Positions 7,930-17,643 are shown, counted from the stretch's first letter. The stretch is 64,000 nucleotides of DNA from Nostocoides_A vanveenii (GCF_039531165.1 NZ_BAAAPN010000057.1:186001-250000); one strand, 5' to 3'. Translations and numbers: made by a program. The notes: generated by a model from the letters alone, not told the origin.

Positions 7930-8832
7930 TCAGGTCAGCTGGCTGGTCAGGAAGGCGATTGCGTGATCCCACTGGGGCTCGATCGCGGCGCCGAGGAAGA
8001 CGTGCTCGGCACCGGGGACGACGACCAGCTCGCACGTCGCGCCGGCGGCATCGGCCGCCTGTTTGAGACGGACGGCCTGATCAAGTGGGGCCATTGTGTC
8101 GCGGTCGCCGTGCATGACCAGCAGCGGCGGCGAGTCGGGGCGCAGGTAGGTGACGGGGGAGCAGCGGCGGGCGAGCTCGGCGCGGTGGTCCGGGTCGGCA
8201 TCCGGCCAGAGCAAGGCCTGCAGGTCGGGGAGCACCGTCAGGTCGGACGCGCCATACCAATAGACGATGGCCCGGACGTCGGTGCGCTCGCCGGCGACGC
8301 CGGCCTCGCCCAGCAGCCACGGGTCCCGTATGCCCGCGCTCCCGGCCAGTCCGGCGAGTGTCACCAGGTGCGCACCGGCCGAGTCGCCCCAGACGCCGAT
8401 GCGGTCGGTGTCGAGGCGAAGTTGGGTCGCGTAGTGGCGCAGGTAGCGGACGGCGGCCGTCAGGTCGTGGACGGGTGCTGGGAGCGCGGCCTCGGCCGTG
8501 AGGCGGTAGTCCGGCGTGGCGACGGCCAGCCCGGCGCCGAGCAGGCGCTCAAACATCCGCTGCTGGCCCCACTGCAAGGGGGTGTGGCGTCTATCGCCGG
8601 TGGCCCACCCGCCGCCGTGGACCCACAGGACGACCGGGGCGTGGGCCACGCCGAGGGGCACATGGACGTCCATGACCAGCGGCCGGTAGCCGTCGATCAG
8701 GGCATAGCTGAGGCCGCTCCAGCTCTGCGCGCCGTCGACGGGCCGCTGGGTCATCGGTGGGAAGTGGGTGATCGGCGGCCACGGCCCGTCCTCCACAGGT
8801 GGCCGGAGGTCTCGCAGGTCCATGAGGATCAC
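7930..8832 (-). CDS. Alpha/beta hydrolase, esterase/lipase (HSL or BD-FAE-like)
   Basis: 300 residues. Oxyanion-hole motif HGGGW at residues 72-76; nucleophile Ser151 in GDSAG; catalytic Asp in HGDRDTMAP and His in GAEHVFLG near the C-terminus. This set is typical of hormone-sensitive-lipase or BD-FAE-like carboxylesterases acting on small esters in the cytoplasm. There is no signal peptide. The GTG start overlaps the stop of the PHP gene upstream (GTGA), so the two are translationally coupled; the functional link between them is unknown. Confidence 0.85.
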   Translation of the reverse strand: MILMDLRDLRPPVEDGPWPPITHFPPMTQRPVDGAQSWSGLSYALIDGYRPLVMDVHVPLGVAHAPVVLWVHGGGWATGDRRHTPLQWGQQRMFERLLGAGLAVATPDYRLTAEAALPAPVHDLTAAVRYLRHYATQLRLDTDRIGVWGDSAGAHLVTLAGLAGSAGIRDPWLLGEAGVAGERTDVRAIVYWYGASDLTVLPDLQALLWPDADPDHRAELARRCSPVTYLRPDSPPLLVMHGDRDTMAPLDQAVRLKQAADAAGATCELVVVPGAEHVFLGAAIEPQWDHAIAFLTSQLT

Positions 8833-9881
8833 GCACCTCGGGCCCAGGCGCTGAGGCGGTCGACGTCCCAGGTGGTGATGATCCGGTCGGGGTCGAGGCC
8901 GAGGCGCTCGGCGCGTTCGCAGCCATACGCCTTCATGTCCAGCTGACCGGGGGCGTGGGCGTCGGAGTCGATCGAGAACAAGCAGCCGATCTCGGCGGCC
9001 ATGCGGATCAACTCGTCCGGGGGATCGCAGCGCTCGGGACGGGAGTTGATCTCTACGGCGGTGTGGTGTTCGGCGCAGGCCTCGAAGACCGCCCGCGCGT
9101 CGAAGTCGCTCTGCGGGCGGGTGCCCCGGCTGCCCGTGACCAGCCGGCCGGTGCAGTGTCCGAGCACGTTCACGCGCGGATTACTCACGGCCGTGACCAT
9201 GCGTTTGGTCATCGGCAGGCGGTTCATCTTCAGCTTCGAGTGCACGCTGGCGACGACCAGGTCGAGCTTGTCGAGCATGCGCGGGGTCTGATCGAGCGAG
9301 CCGTCGTCGAGGATGTCGACCTCGATGCCCTTGAGAAGGCTGAATACTCCGCCGAGCGAGTCGGTGATCGCGTCGACGATAGCGATCTGCTTGGTCAGGC
9401 GCTCGACCGAGAGGCCGTTGGCCACGCGCAGCTGGGGGGAGTGATCGGTCAGGACCAGCCAGTCGTGCCCGGTCTCGACCGCACTGAGCACCATCTCCTC
9501 GATCGGGCTACCGCCGTCCGACCAGTTCGAGTGGCTGTGGCAATCGCCGGCGAGCGCGGCATACACGCCCTCGCCACCCTCGACCAGCGGCCCGCCCGCG
9601 CTCTCCTGCAGGCTGGCGAGGTAGGTGGGCAGGGCCCCGTCCAGCGCCTCGGTGATCACGCCGGCGGTCGCCTTGCCGATCCCGGGCAGATCGGCGACGG
9701 TCCCGGCCGTATGCCGTGCCGCCAGCTCCCCCTTCGGCAGTGCCGCGATCGTGGCGGCCGCCTTGCGGAAGGCCTCGACGCGGTAGCTGCCGGCGCGGGT
9801 CCGTTCGAGAAGGAAGCCGATCCGGCGCAGGGCGTCGGCCGGCGCGATCGGGGCGGTCAGCGGAGTCACGAGGGCGACCAT
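8829..9881 (-). CDS. PHP-domain phosphoesterase with N-terminal helix-hairpin-helix
   Basis: 350 residues. The first 90 resemble the DNA-polymerase-X type helix-hairpin-helix (DLPGIGKATAGVI), followed by a PHP metal-dependent phosphoesterase domain with the expected metal ligands: DCHSHSNWSDG, LTDHSP, GIEVDILDDG, ASVHSK, GHCTGR and SDAHAPGQ. The polymerase nucleotidyl-transfer palm of full PolX enzymes is missing, so this is the stand-alone HhH-PHP form common in actinobacteria. A phosphatase or nuclease role in DNA metabolism is an inference. It is followed by a coupled esterase gene. Confidence 0.85.
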   Translation of the reverse strand: MVALVTPLTAPIAPADALRRIGFLLERTRAGSYRVEAFRKAAATIAALPKGELAARHTAGTVADLPGIGKATAGVITEALDGALPTYLASLQESAGGPLVEGGEGVYAALAGDCHSHSNWSDGGSPIEEMVLSAVETGHDWLVLTDHSPQLRVANGLSVERLTKQIAIVDAITDSLGGVFSLLKGIEVDILDDGSLDQTPRMLDKLDLVVASVHSKLKMNRLPMTKRMVTAVSNPRVNVLGHCTGRLVTGSRGTRPQSDFDARAVFEACAEHHTAVEINSRPERCDPPDELIRMAAEIGCLFSIDSDAHAPGQLDMKAYGCERAERLGLDPDRIITTWDVDRLSAWARGA

Positions 9882-9892
9882 CGGTCCGTGCC

Positions 9893-10738
9893 TTAAGCGA
9901 ACTGGCGCTTGGTGATCGCGTCCCAGACCCGGTCCCCACCGAGACGGCGGGCATGCACCAGCGCGCGGGCTGCGGCCGTGACGAGATAGCGCGAACGCGG
10001 GTGCTCGGCCTCGACCGCCTTGAGGATCACGCGGGCGACGGCTTCCGGGCCGGTCGAGAGCAGGCAGCTGTCATACGCGCCGGAGTTGACCTCACGGACC
10101 TTGGCGACCAGATCGGCATACGGGGAATCCTGTTGTCCTGCAGTCGGTTGCGAGGCGTTGATGGTCTCCTCGAAACTGGTGCGGATCGGGCCGGGCTCAA
10201 TCAGCACGACGTCGATCCCGAAGTCGCGGACCTCCGCGCGCAGGGCGTCGGTCAGGCCTTCGACCGCGTACTTGGTCGCGTGGTAGTAGCCGCCGATCGG
10301 GAAGGCGATGCGCCCGCCCATCGAGCCGATGTTGACGATCAAGCCGTCGCCGGCGGCCCGCATGCCGGGCAGCACGAGCTGGGTCAGACGGGCCAGGCCG
10401 AAGACATTGGTCTCGAACATCCGGCGCACGGCGTCCAGGTCGGCCTCTTCGACCGGGGCGTACTCGCCATACCCGGCGTTGTTGATCACCGTCCCGACGC
10501 GCCCGTGCTCGGCGACGATTGCCGCGACAGCCACCTGCATCGACTCCTCGCTGGTGACATCGAGGGCGAGGGTGCGTGCGCCGGCCGCCGCGAGCTCGAC
10601 CAGGGTCTCGGGGCGGCGAGCCGTGGCATACACGGTGTAGCCGGCCTTGAGCAGCAGGTCGGCGCTTGCGCGTCCGATGCCGGTCGAGCAGCCGGTGATG
10701 AGGATCGGGTTGCGGGTCACCCGCCCAGTCTCACCCAT
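9893..10738 (-). CDS. Short-chain dehydrogenase/reductase
   Basis: 281 residues with this start. NAD(P) motif ITGCSTGIGR close to the N-terminus, NNAG at the fourth strand, catalytic Ser in NIGSMGG and YxxxK in YYHATK. Classical SDR that oxidises or reduces an alcohol or carbonyl; substrate unknown. ATG at 10738 and GTG at 10720 are both possible starts and neither has a strong ribosome site; the frame is open to 10780 but that would run into the RCC1 gene. The stop is 11 bases before the PHP gene, so the three minus-strand genes may form one transcript. Confidence 0.85.
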   Translation of the reverse strand: MGETGRVTRNPILITGCSTGIGRASADLLLKAGYTVYATARRPETLVELAAAGARTLALDVTSEESMQVAVAAIVAEHGRVGTVINNAGYGEYAPVEEADLDAVRRMFETNVFGLARLTQLVLPGMRAAGDGLIVNIGSMGGRIAFPIGGYYHATKYAVEGLTDALRAEVRDFGIDVVLIEPGPIRTSFEETINASQPTAGQQDSPYADLVAKVREVNSGAYDSCLLSTGPEAVARVILKAVEAEHPRSRYLVTAAARALVHARRLGGDRVWDAITKRQFA

Positions 10739-10772
10739 CCATCCCGGTGCACGCTCAGCGCGGCCACGCAGG

Positions 10773-11935
10773 TCAGCCAAGGACGGCGACGGGAATCAGC
10801 CGGTTTGTTCGGGTGCCGTCGCCGAGCTGACCCCATCGATTGTCGCCCCAGCATTTGGCCGGCCCCGCGCTCAGGACCACGGAGCTCTGCCCGCCACCGG
10901 CGCTGATTCGAGCGATACCCGCAGTGAGCGTCTTGACCGCCACCGGTCGGTAGCGATCCGTTGTGGTGCCATCGCCCAGGCAGCCCGCACCGTTCTCGCC
11001 CCAGCACCGTGCTGCCCCCGAGGCGAGCGCAGCGCAGGCGTGTGCGGCCCCAGTGGTAATCGACGAGACGCCCGACCCGAGCCCGAGCACCGGCTTCGGC
11101 GTGACGTGCTGGCTGAGCGCCGAGCCGTCACCGAGTTCGCCACTTTGGCCCACGCCCCAGCACTGCGCGCCTCCGGCTGCCGAGACGGCACACGTGACGG
11201 TCACCGACGGCGCCACGGAGCGAGTCCCCGATCCGAAGCCGACAACGGCTTTGGGTGCCGTGCGCATGGACGTTGTGCCATCACCGAGCTGGCCCTTGTC
11301 ATTTGTGCCCCAGCAGCTGAGTTTGCCGGCTCCCGAGATTGCGCACGTGCTGTTCGACGATGTCGCGATGGCCGTCACGCCGGTCAGCCCTTGGCCGTGG
11401 TGGGCACGCGGGTGGATTGGGTGGAGCCGGTGCCGAGCTGACCCCAGAAGTTCCACCCCCAGCACCGGGCGATGCCGGTCGTCAGCACCGCGCAGGTGTG
11501 TTGGTAGCCAGCGGTGACCGACTTGGCCTTGCCGCCGAGTCCCGCGACCAGCACGGGAGCGTATCTGGTGCTGGTTGTGCCGTTGCCGAGCTGACCTGAG
11601 GTATACGAGCCCCAGCAATAGACGGCACCGCTGGTCGTGACGGCACACGCGTGGCTATCGCCGGCCGCGATGGTGCCGACCCCGCTTGAGAGACCGGCCA
11701 CCGTCACCGGCTGCGACCGGTCCGCGCCCGCCCCGTCGCCGAGCTGCCCCATGAAGCCCTGTCCCCAGGACTTCGCCGACCCGCCGGTCGTGACGGCGCA
11801 GGTGAAGGCTCCGCCGCCGTCGATCAGTTTGTAAGACGTGGCCAACTCGGCGGGCGCGGTGTGGGCGGCCGCTGCGACCGAGAGGGACACGCCGAGTGTC
11901 AGAGTCACGACAGAAGCTTGCGCATGTGCCCCCAC
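10773..11935 (-). pseudogene. Secreted RCC1-repeat protein interrupted by a frameshift
   Basis: Two adjoining reading frames make one protein of about 386 residues. The first (11384-11935) starts with a signal peptide (SVVTLTLGVSLSVAAAAH) and holds RCC1 repeats of the form CWGxNxxGQLGxGT; it ends after STRVPTTAKG. The next repeat continues at once in another frame as LTGVTAIATSSNSTCAI and runs to 10773. One missing base in the AAGGGC run near 11387-11392 explains the break. The seven or so repeats of about 50 residues predict an outside beta-propeller for binding. No slippery heptamer is evident, so this is a mutation or a sequencing error rather than programmed frameshifting. Confidence 0.75.
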
Positions 11936-12119
11936 CTGTCCTTTGTGGCCACCCCACCGTGACCCACCCTCCGAGGACTTTATGACGGCGAGCGCCGCGG
12001 CGGAAGATCAGGGTTCGGTTCTCGGCGACCGGAATGCGGTGCGGGGACAGCGTCCGCCCGTCAGCGACCAGACCGGGCGCGAGGCGAGACGCTCGGTAGT
12101 CGTGACGATTGCTGTGCGG

Positions 12120-13328
12120 TCAGGTCAACAGCAACTCGCGCAGGGCGGTCAGCAGGCGGTCGATGTCGTTCTCATCGGTGTAGGGCGCCAGGCCGATCCG
12201 CAGCCCACCAGCGTCACCGAGGCCGAGGTGGCGCGAGCACTCCAGGGCATAGAAGTTGCCGGCGGGCGCATTGATCCAGCGTGCGGCGAGTTCGCCGCGC
12301 ACGTCCTGGCTGTCCCAGCCGGCAACGGTCAGCAGCAGGGTGGGGGTGCGGTGCGTCGCGTTCGAATACACCTGCACCCCAGGCAGATCGCGGACGGTCG
12401 GCTCGAGCCGGTCGCGCAACATCCGCTCGTGTTTGTCCAACTCCGCGTAGGCCGCGACCAGCCGGTCGCGCCGGCTCCCCGCGCTCACACCGCTCAAACC
12501 GGCGAGGAAGTCGATGGCCGCGGTCGTGCCAGCCATGAGTTCGTAGGGCAGCGTGCCCAACTCGAAGCGCTCGGGGACGGCGTCGGTCGCCGGGAGCAGC
12601 TTGTCCGGCCGCAATGTCGTCAAGAGGGCCGGGTCCGCGGCGACGACGCCGCAATGGGGACCGAGGAATTTGTAGGGCGAGCAGGCCCAGAAGTCGGCGC
12701 CGCTGGCAATCCGGTCGACCGTGTGGTGCGCGGTGTAATGAACCCCGTCCACATAGACCAAGGCGTCAGTGCGCTCGTGGACCAGGCGGGTGATCGCGGC
12801 GATGTCGGGCATTGTGCCGATCAGATTGGATGCGGCGGTCACGGCAACCAGCCGCGTCCGGTCGGACAGGTGCGCGGCGATATCGTCCGGCACCAGTTCG
12901 CCGGTCGTGGGGTCGAAGTCGGCGAAGCGCGGCAGCGCGCCGACGGCTTCGGCGGCCTGCACCCACGGACGGACGTTGGCGTCGTGATCGAGGCGCGTGA
13001 CGACGACCTCATCGCCTGGCGCCCAGGTCTTGGCCAGCATCCGCGCGACGTCGTAGGTCAGGTCGGTCATGCTCCGGCCGAAAACCACGCCCTGCGGGTC
13101 GGTGCCGAGCAAGTCGCCCAACGCCGAACGGCATTGCGTCACAGCGTCTTCCGCGCGACGCTCGGCGCGCGTGACGATGCCGCGATTGGCGACTGCCGAG
13201 CCGAGCATCCGCGCGACCGCCTCGCCGACCACCCGTGGCGACTGCGTCCCGCCCGGCCCGTCGAAGTGCGCCGCGCCCTCCTCCAGGGCCGGGAAGTGCG
13301 ATCGGACGGCGGCCACGTCATACGTCAT
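12120..13328 (-). CDS. Cysteine-desulfurase-like PLP protein
   Basis: 402 residues from the start MTYDVAAVRSHFPALEEG; the frame extends upstream but that part is Arg-rich and unlike the family. Class V aminotransferase fold: FDGPGGTQ at the N-terminus, VDGVHY before the pyridoxal lysine in SPYKFLGPHCG, and the C-terminal NAPAGNFYALE and LRIGLAPY segments. It belongs to the cysteine desulfurase-like group (TIGR01976 type), which differs from IscS/SufS in lacking the catalytic-cysteine loop, so sulfur transfer is not certain. No fes-assembly genes are nearby. Confidence 0.85.
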   Translation of the reverse strand: MTYDVAAVRSHFPALEEGAAHFDGPGGTQSPRVVGEAVARMLGSAVANRGIVTRAERRAEDAVTQCRSALGDLLGTDPQGVVFGRSMTDLTYDVARMLAKTWAPGDEVVVTRLDHDANVRPWVQAAEAVGALPRFADFDPTTGELVPDDIAAHLSDRTRLVAVTAASNLIGTMPDIAAITRLVHERTDALVYVDGVHYTAHHTVDRIASGADFWACSPYKFLGPHCGVVAADPALLTTLRPDKLLPATDAVPERFELGTLPYELMAGTTAAIDFLAGLSGVSAGSRRDRLVAAYAELDKHERMLRDRLEPTVRDLPGVQVYSNATHRTPTLLLTVAGWDSQDVRGELAARWINAPAGNFYALECSRHLGLGDAGGLRIGLAPYTDENDIDRLLTALRELLLT

Positions 13329-13640
13329 GGGCGCGAGCCTACGACCGCCGCCAACTCCACGACTGACGTATGCCGCGTGCCTCCGCCGACCTGCCCGACC
13401 TGGTCGAGTCCCTGGCGGCGCAACAACCGATAGATGGGCTAGTGCGAGCGCACGCAGACACCGGTTTGTCACCCGTGCACGCGTCCGAAGGGGTGCGGGC
13501 GGGGCGATCCGGTGTAGCGGTGAGAAAACCCGGTAGCCGCGGACGCGATCCGGCCGAGAGGTCTGGCGCTCGGCACCTCCGGAGTCGGGCCGTGTGGGGG
13601 GAGGCGCTGTCCGATGGCCCTCGGGACGGCCCGTCCGGCC

Positions 13641-13792
13641 GCGACGCTCACCAAGACGTATGCTGTGGCCGCCCCTCGGCGACGCTCACCAAGACGTATG
13701 CAGTGGCCGCCCTCGGCGACGCTCACCAAGAACCTATGCAGTGGCCGCCCCTCGGCGACGCTCACCAAGACGTATGCAGTGGCCGCCCCTCC
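13641..13792. repeat. Four tandem copies of a 37-39 bp unit at the 3' end of guaB1
   Basis: Units at 13641-13678, 13679-13715, 13716-13754 and 13755-13792 share GCGACGCTCACCAAGACG, then TATGCAGTGGCCGCCCCTC, with one or two differences. The last unit contains the final 10 or so codons and stop of guaB1 (read on the minus strand), so the array looks like repeated duplication of that gene end. The rest of 13329-13640 shows no gene. Confidence 0.9.
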
Positions 13793-15198
13793 GCGAAGCC
13801 CGCCATCGACTGCACCCCGACCACCGCCTGCTCGGCGAACGCGGGGACGGTGGCCACGCCGGCATACGTGAAGCTGGAGCGGACGCCCGCGGTAATGGAG
13901 TCGATCAGGTCCTCCACGGACGGGCGGGCCGGGTCGATGTACATGCGGGCGTGACTGATGCCCTCCTCGTAGATCGCCTTGCGCGCGCGGTCGAAGGAGG
14001 TCTCGGCGGCGGTGCGGTTGGCGACCGCTCGGCTGGACGCCATGCCGAAAGACTCCTTGTAGGTGCGGCCCTTCTCGTCGGTGAAGAGATCACCGGGCGA
14101 TTCCATGGTGCCGGCGAACCACGACCCGATCATCACATTCGACGCTCCGGCAGCCAGCGCCAGAGCCACATCGCGAGGGTGACGCACGCCGCCGTCGGCC
14201 CAGACGTGTTTGCCGACTTCTCTTGCGGCGGAGGCGCATTCGAGGACGGCGGAGAACTGCGGCCGCCCGACAGCGGTCATCATCCGGGTCGTGCACATCG
14301 CGCCGGGACCGACGCCGACCTTGACGATGTCGGCGCCCGCGGCGATCAGGTCACGGGTGCCGTTGGCGGTCACGACATTGCCGGCGGCGATGGGCACACC
14401 GAGGTCGAGGGCGCGCACCGCGGCGAGGGCGTCGAGCATCTTCTGTTGGTGCCCGTGCGCCGTATCCATGACGAGCACGTTGACCCCGGCCTCGACCAAG
14501 GCCCGTGCCTTGCCGGTGATGTCGCCGTTGATGCCCACGGCCGCGGCGATCCGCAACCGGTCATCGGCGTCGACGTTCGGCCGATAGATCGTCGCCCGCA
14601 ACGCGCCCTGCCGGGTGAGCAGACCGACGAGAGTGCCATCGGGTCGCACCACCGGGGCCAGCCGGTGGCGGACCCGGGCGAGCGCGTCGAAGGCGTCGGT
14701 CGGACTGACCCCGTCCGGCAACGTCGACAGCGACTTCGACATCACGCTGCCCACCTGCGCGAATCGATCCACTCGCGCCAGATCGGCCTCGGTGACCAGG
14801 CCCACTGGGCGGTTGTCGACGGCGACGATCGCGGCGCCGTGAGCGCGCTTGGTGAGCAGGACGAGGGCCTCACCGATCGTCTGCTCCGGCGTCAGGATGA
14901 TCGGGCTGTCATAGACCAGGTGACGCGATTTGACCCAGGTGACGACATCGGCGACAACGGGGATCGGGATGTCCTGCGGGATAACGACCAACCCGCCCCT
15001 GCGGGCGACGGTCTCGGCCATCCGGCGGCCGGCGATTGCCGTCATATTGGCGACGACGAGCGGGATCGTCGTCCCGGTGCCGTCCATGCTGGCGAGGTCG
15101 ACGTCGAAGCGGCTCGCGACAGCGGAGTGACTCGGGACGAGGAAGACATCGTCATACGTCAGGTCGTATGCCGGTGACGGGCCGGGGAGGAAACGCAT
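13762..15198 (-). CDS. guaB1: GuaB1, IMP dehydrogenase-related GMP reductase
   Basis: 478 residues. IMPDH/GMPR barrel: DLTYDDVFLVPSHSAV at the N-terminus, catalytic cysteine loop GVGPGAMCTTRMMT, and the flap-region sequence around SSRAVANRTAAETS. Two CBS motifs (about residues 95-215) sit in the barrel insertion. Actinobacterial GuaB1 has been shown to act as a GMP reductase, returning GMP to IMP. Two ATGs lie three codons apart; the second (15198) has GGGAGG at the proper distance, whereas for the first it abuts the codon, so the second is used. The last codons lie in the first unit (gene direction) of a four-unit tandem repeat. Confidence 0.9.
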   Translation of the reverse strand: MRFLPGPSPAYDLTYDDVFLVPSHSAVASRFDVDLASMDGTGTTIPLVVANMTAIAGRRMAETVARRGGLVVIPQDIPIPVVADVVTWVKSRHLVYDSPIILTPEQTIGEALVLLTKRAHGAAIVAVDNRPVGLVTEADLARVDRFAQVGSVMSKSLSTLPDGVSPTDAFDALARVRHRLAPVVRPDGTLVGLLTRQGALRATIYRPNVDADDRLRIAAAVGINGDITGKARALVEAGVNVLVMDTAHGHQQKMLDALAAVRALDLGVPIAAGNVVTANGTRDLIAAGADIVKVGVGPGAMCTTRMMTAVGRPQFSAVLECASAAREVGKHVWADGGVRHPRDVALALAAGASNVMIGSWFAGTMESPGDLFTDEKGRTYKESFGMASSRAVANRTAAETSFDRARKAIYEEGISHARMYIDPARPSVEDLIDSITAGVRSSFTYAGVATVPAFAEQAVVGVQSMAGFAEGRPLHTSW

Positions 15199-15237
15199 GG
15201 TTCGCATCCTCCCAGGACGTGCGCCCTTGCCGGGGTT

Positions 15238-16077
15238 TCAGGGAGTGACGTTGAGGCCTGCCAGCACCCGGCCGGCCAGGTCGAGATCACCGGTGAGGCT
15301 GAGCAGGGCGGTGTCCGGGAGATCGTCGGGCGTCCGCCGCCCGGCGCCGAGGATGGTCAGTGCCTCCCGGTTGAGCGAGATGACGGCATCCGCGTCGTCG
15401 ATCCCCTCGGGATCGTCCGGCACATCCGCCTCTGCCGGGTCCAGTTGCCGCCCGCGGCCATCGGCGCTGACGACATAGTCACTGCGCCGCCCATCGAGCA
15501 CGACACCGATCCGGGTCCCCGCCGGGGCCGCCGCCCGCTTGGCCAGCACGAACGGCCAGGCCGCCGAGAAGATGCCCTCGACGATCTCGGCCGGCGCGCC
15601 CGTGAGCCCGCCGGGATGGTCGGTCGCGCGGCGGATGTCCTGTTCGTGCACCCACGTGTCGAGCACCCGGTTGCGCAGCAACGTCCGGTTGTCCCAGGCC
15701 ACTGCCCCGGGCGTGCGCTCGGGCTTGCCCCCTGGGTCGTCCGGGAGGCGCTCGGCGAGGTCGGCGGCGCGTCGCGCGACCATCTCGCGGTACTCAGCGA
15801 GCACCTCGGCGGGCTGCCGGCCGCGTCGCTCGGTGACGCCGGCCTCGGTCCACCAGGCCGCCGGGCCCCGGCCCTCGATCGGCTGGACGTTGGCGGGTTG
15901 CTCGCCGGTTGCCAGCTCGCGCTCCAGGGCCGCGAGGTGCGCCAGCACGTCCAGCACGCTCCACCCCGGGCAGTCCGTCGGCCGCTCGAAGTCCGCGGGG
16001 GACAGCGACGCGACCAGCTGCTGAAGGCTGGCGGTCGCCGTGACCCAGGCATCGGCATACGTCCGCAACTCGCTCAC
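15238..16077 (-). CDS. Mycothiol-dependent maleylpyruvate isomerase-family (DinB-like) protein
   Basis: 279 residues. N-terminal four-helix DinB-like domain with the family's opening pattern: DFERPTDCPGWSVLDVLAHLA, including the metal-binding His, and a second conserved His in TWVHEQDIRRA. The C-terminal third resembles an SCP2-like lipid-binding fold. The family (TIGR03083 type) includes mycothiol-dependent maleylpyruvate isomerase, but most members have no known substrate. Mycothiol is made by this organism (mshA, mshD in the window), which makes a mycothiol-dependent role plausible. GTG start, 39 bases upstream of the guaB1 start, same strand. Confidence 0.8.
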   Translation of the reverse strand: MSELRTYADAWVTATASLQQLVASLSPADFERPTDCPGWSVLDVLAHLAALERELATGEQPANVQPIEGRGPAAWWTEAGVTERRGRQPAEVLAEYREMVARRAADLAERLPDDPGGKPERTPGAVAWDNRTLLRNRVLDTWVHEQDIRRATDHPGGLTGAPAEIVEGIFSAAWPFVLAKRAAAPAGTRIGVVLDGRRSDYVVSADGRGRQLDPAEADVPDDPEGIDDADAVISLNREALTILGAGRRTPDDLPDTALLSLTGDLDLAGRVLAGLNVTP

Positions 16078-16251
16078 AACTCGCAGCGTAGGGGCGCACC
16101 GACCGGCGCGGCGAGCGGGCCTACGGATTCACCCGGAACCGGCACGGACCGAGGCCCGCCCGGGAATCCCACGGGCGGGCCGGGAGTTCGACGGATGCCG
16201 GACGTGCGCCAGAGCGGCGTGCCCGTGCGGACATCGGGAAGGATGAGTCGT

Positions 16252-17502
16252 GTGAGCTTCATGGAGCCCTCGCCGGCCGATCAGGCGCGCCGGGCCGGTC
16301 TGCGGCGGATGCGGATCGTCGCGACCTCGCTGCTGGGGCTGGCCTTCGTCGTCTTCGTGGTCACGAACGGGCACGCGAGCGGCTGGCTCGGCTACGTTCA
16401 TACGGCCTCGGAGGCGGCGATGGTCGGCGCGCTCGCCGACTGGTTTGCCGTCACCGCCCTGTTCAAGCACCCGCTGGGCCTGCCGATCCCGCATACGGCG
16501 CTGGTCAAGAAGCGCAAGGACGAGCTGGGACGCAGCCTCGAGGAGTTCGTCGGCGACAACTTCCTCACCGAGGAGATCGCTCGCGAACGGCTCGCCGCGG
16601 CCCAGGTGGGCCTGCGGCTCGGGCGCTGGCTGGAGGATCCGGCGCACCGTCAGCGCGCCCTGACCGAAGGCGCGCGCATTGCGACGGCGGCGCTCGGGCG
16701 GATGCGCGATGACGATGTGCGCGACTTCGTCGTGGGCGTGCTCATGCCCCGGCTGACGCAAGAGCCGGTCAGTCCGATCGCCGGGACCTTCCTCAAGGGG
16801 ATCATCGAGGACCGCGCGCACCACGGGCTGGTCGATCTCGGCCTGACCGAGATCCACGACTGGCTCGCCGCCAATCCCACCGTCTTCGCCACGCTGATGA
16901 ACGAACGGGCGCCCTGGTGGACCCCGCCGTGGGTCGACGAGCGGGTCATCAACTGGACCTACCAGCAGGCGCTCGCCTGGGTCCGCGACATGCGCGCCGA
17001 CCCGGAGCACCGGGCCCGCTCGGCGCTCGACACGCTTCTGATCAAGCTCGCCGACGACCTCCACGACGACCCCGACGTGCAGGCACGCGCCGAGGCGCTG
17101 AAGGAGCGCGTCCTGTCGCACCCGCAGGTCGGGGAGACCGTTTTGTCGCTGTGGGCGTCGGTCCGCACGTCGCTGCTGGCCGCCCTCGCCGACCGGCAGA
17201 GCTCGCTGTCGGCGCGCGGCGACGCCTGGCTGCAGGAGATCGGGTCGATGCTGCGCACCGACACCGAAACCCGCGAGCGTCTCGAAGGTCACCTCGGCGA
17301 TGTCGTGGCCTTCTTCGTGACCACGTATGGGGATGAGCTCGCCACGGTCATCTCGCACACCGTCGACCGGTGGGATGCCGACGAGGCGTCCCAGCGGATC
17401 GAACTCTTCGTCGGACGGGACCTGCAGTTCATCCGGATCAACGGCACCATTGTCGGCGCCCTCGCCGGCGTGGTGATCCACGCGATCTCGCAGCTGCTCT
17501 GA
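16252..17502 (+). CDS. DUF445 family membrane-anchored protein
   Basis: 416 residues. One N-terminal membrane segment (LLGLAFVVFVVTNG), the DUF445 hallmark AMVGALADWFAVTALFKHPLGLPIPHT, a long helical cytoplasmic or periplasmic middle part, and a C-terminal membrane segment (IVGALAGVVIHAISQLL). The function of DUF445 is unknown. Starts at ATG 16243, GTG 16252 and ATG 16261 are in frame; GGGAAGG at 16236-16242 is best placed for GTG 16252. Its stop is followed at once by a 91-bp palindrome that separates it from a converging gene. Confidence 0.88.
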   Translation: MSFMEPSPADQARRAGLRRMRIVATSLLGLAFVVFVVTNGHASGWLGYVHTASEAAMVGALADWFAVTALFKHPLGLPIPHTALVKKRKDELGRSLEEFVGDNFLTEEIARERLAAAQVGLRLGRWLEDPAHRQRALTEGARIATAALGRMRDDDVRDFVVGVLMPRLTQEPVSPIAGTFLKGIIEDRAHHGLVDLGLTEIHDWLAANPTVFATLMNERAPWWTPPWVDERVINWTYQQALAWVRDMRADPEHRARSALDTLLIKLADDLHDDPDVQARAEALKERVLSHPQVGETVLSLWASVRTSLLAALADRQSSLSARGDAWLQEIGSMLRTDTETRERLEGHLGDVVAFFVTTYGDELATVISHTVDRWDADEASQRIELFVGRDLQFIRINGTIVGALAGVVIHAISQLL

Positions 17503-17509
17503 CCCCATT

Positions 17510-17600
17510 CCCTAAACCCTGCCCTAACACAGGTTAGGGGTCCTCCAGCACGGTAGACCCTGCTGGAGGACCCCTAACCTGTGTTACCAGGGCTTTAGGG
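17510..17600. repeat. Family I palindrome, copy A
   Basis: Nearly perfect inverted repeat with arms of about 40 bases around a CGGTAGACCC loop. Inner arms TAGGGGTCCTCCAGCA / TGCTGGAGGACCCCTA; outer arms CCCTAAA / TTTAGGG. Lies between converging genes and could end transcription in both directions. Related to copies at 19391 and 50094. Confidence 0.9.
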
Positions 17601-17643
17601 ACACGGCGCGGGGGGCGAGGCGAACGGCATACGCCAATGGGCG

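Noticed and set aside
11384..11395. Programmed -1 frameshift in the RCC1 gene
   Set aside because: The AAGGGC run is not a slippery heptamer and no downstream structure was evident; mutation or read error is simpler.
15445..16251. Upstream extension of the DUF445 gene
   Set aside because: Antisense to the maleylpyruvate isomerase-like gene; DUF445 similarity begins after 16252.
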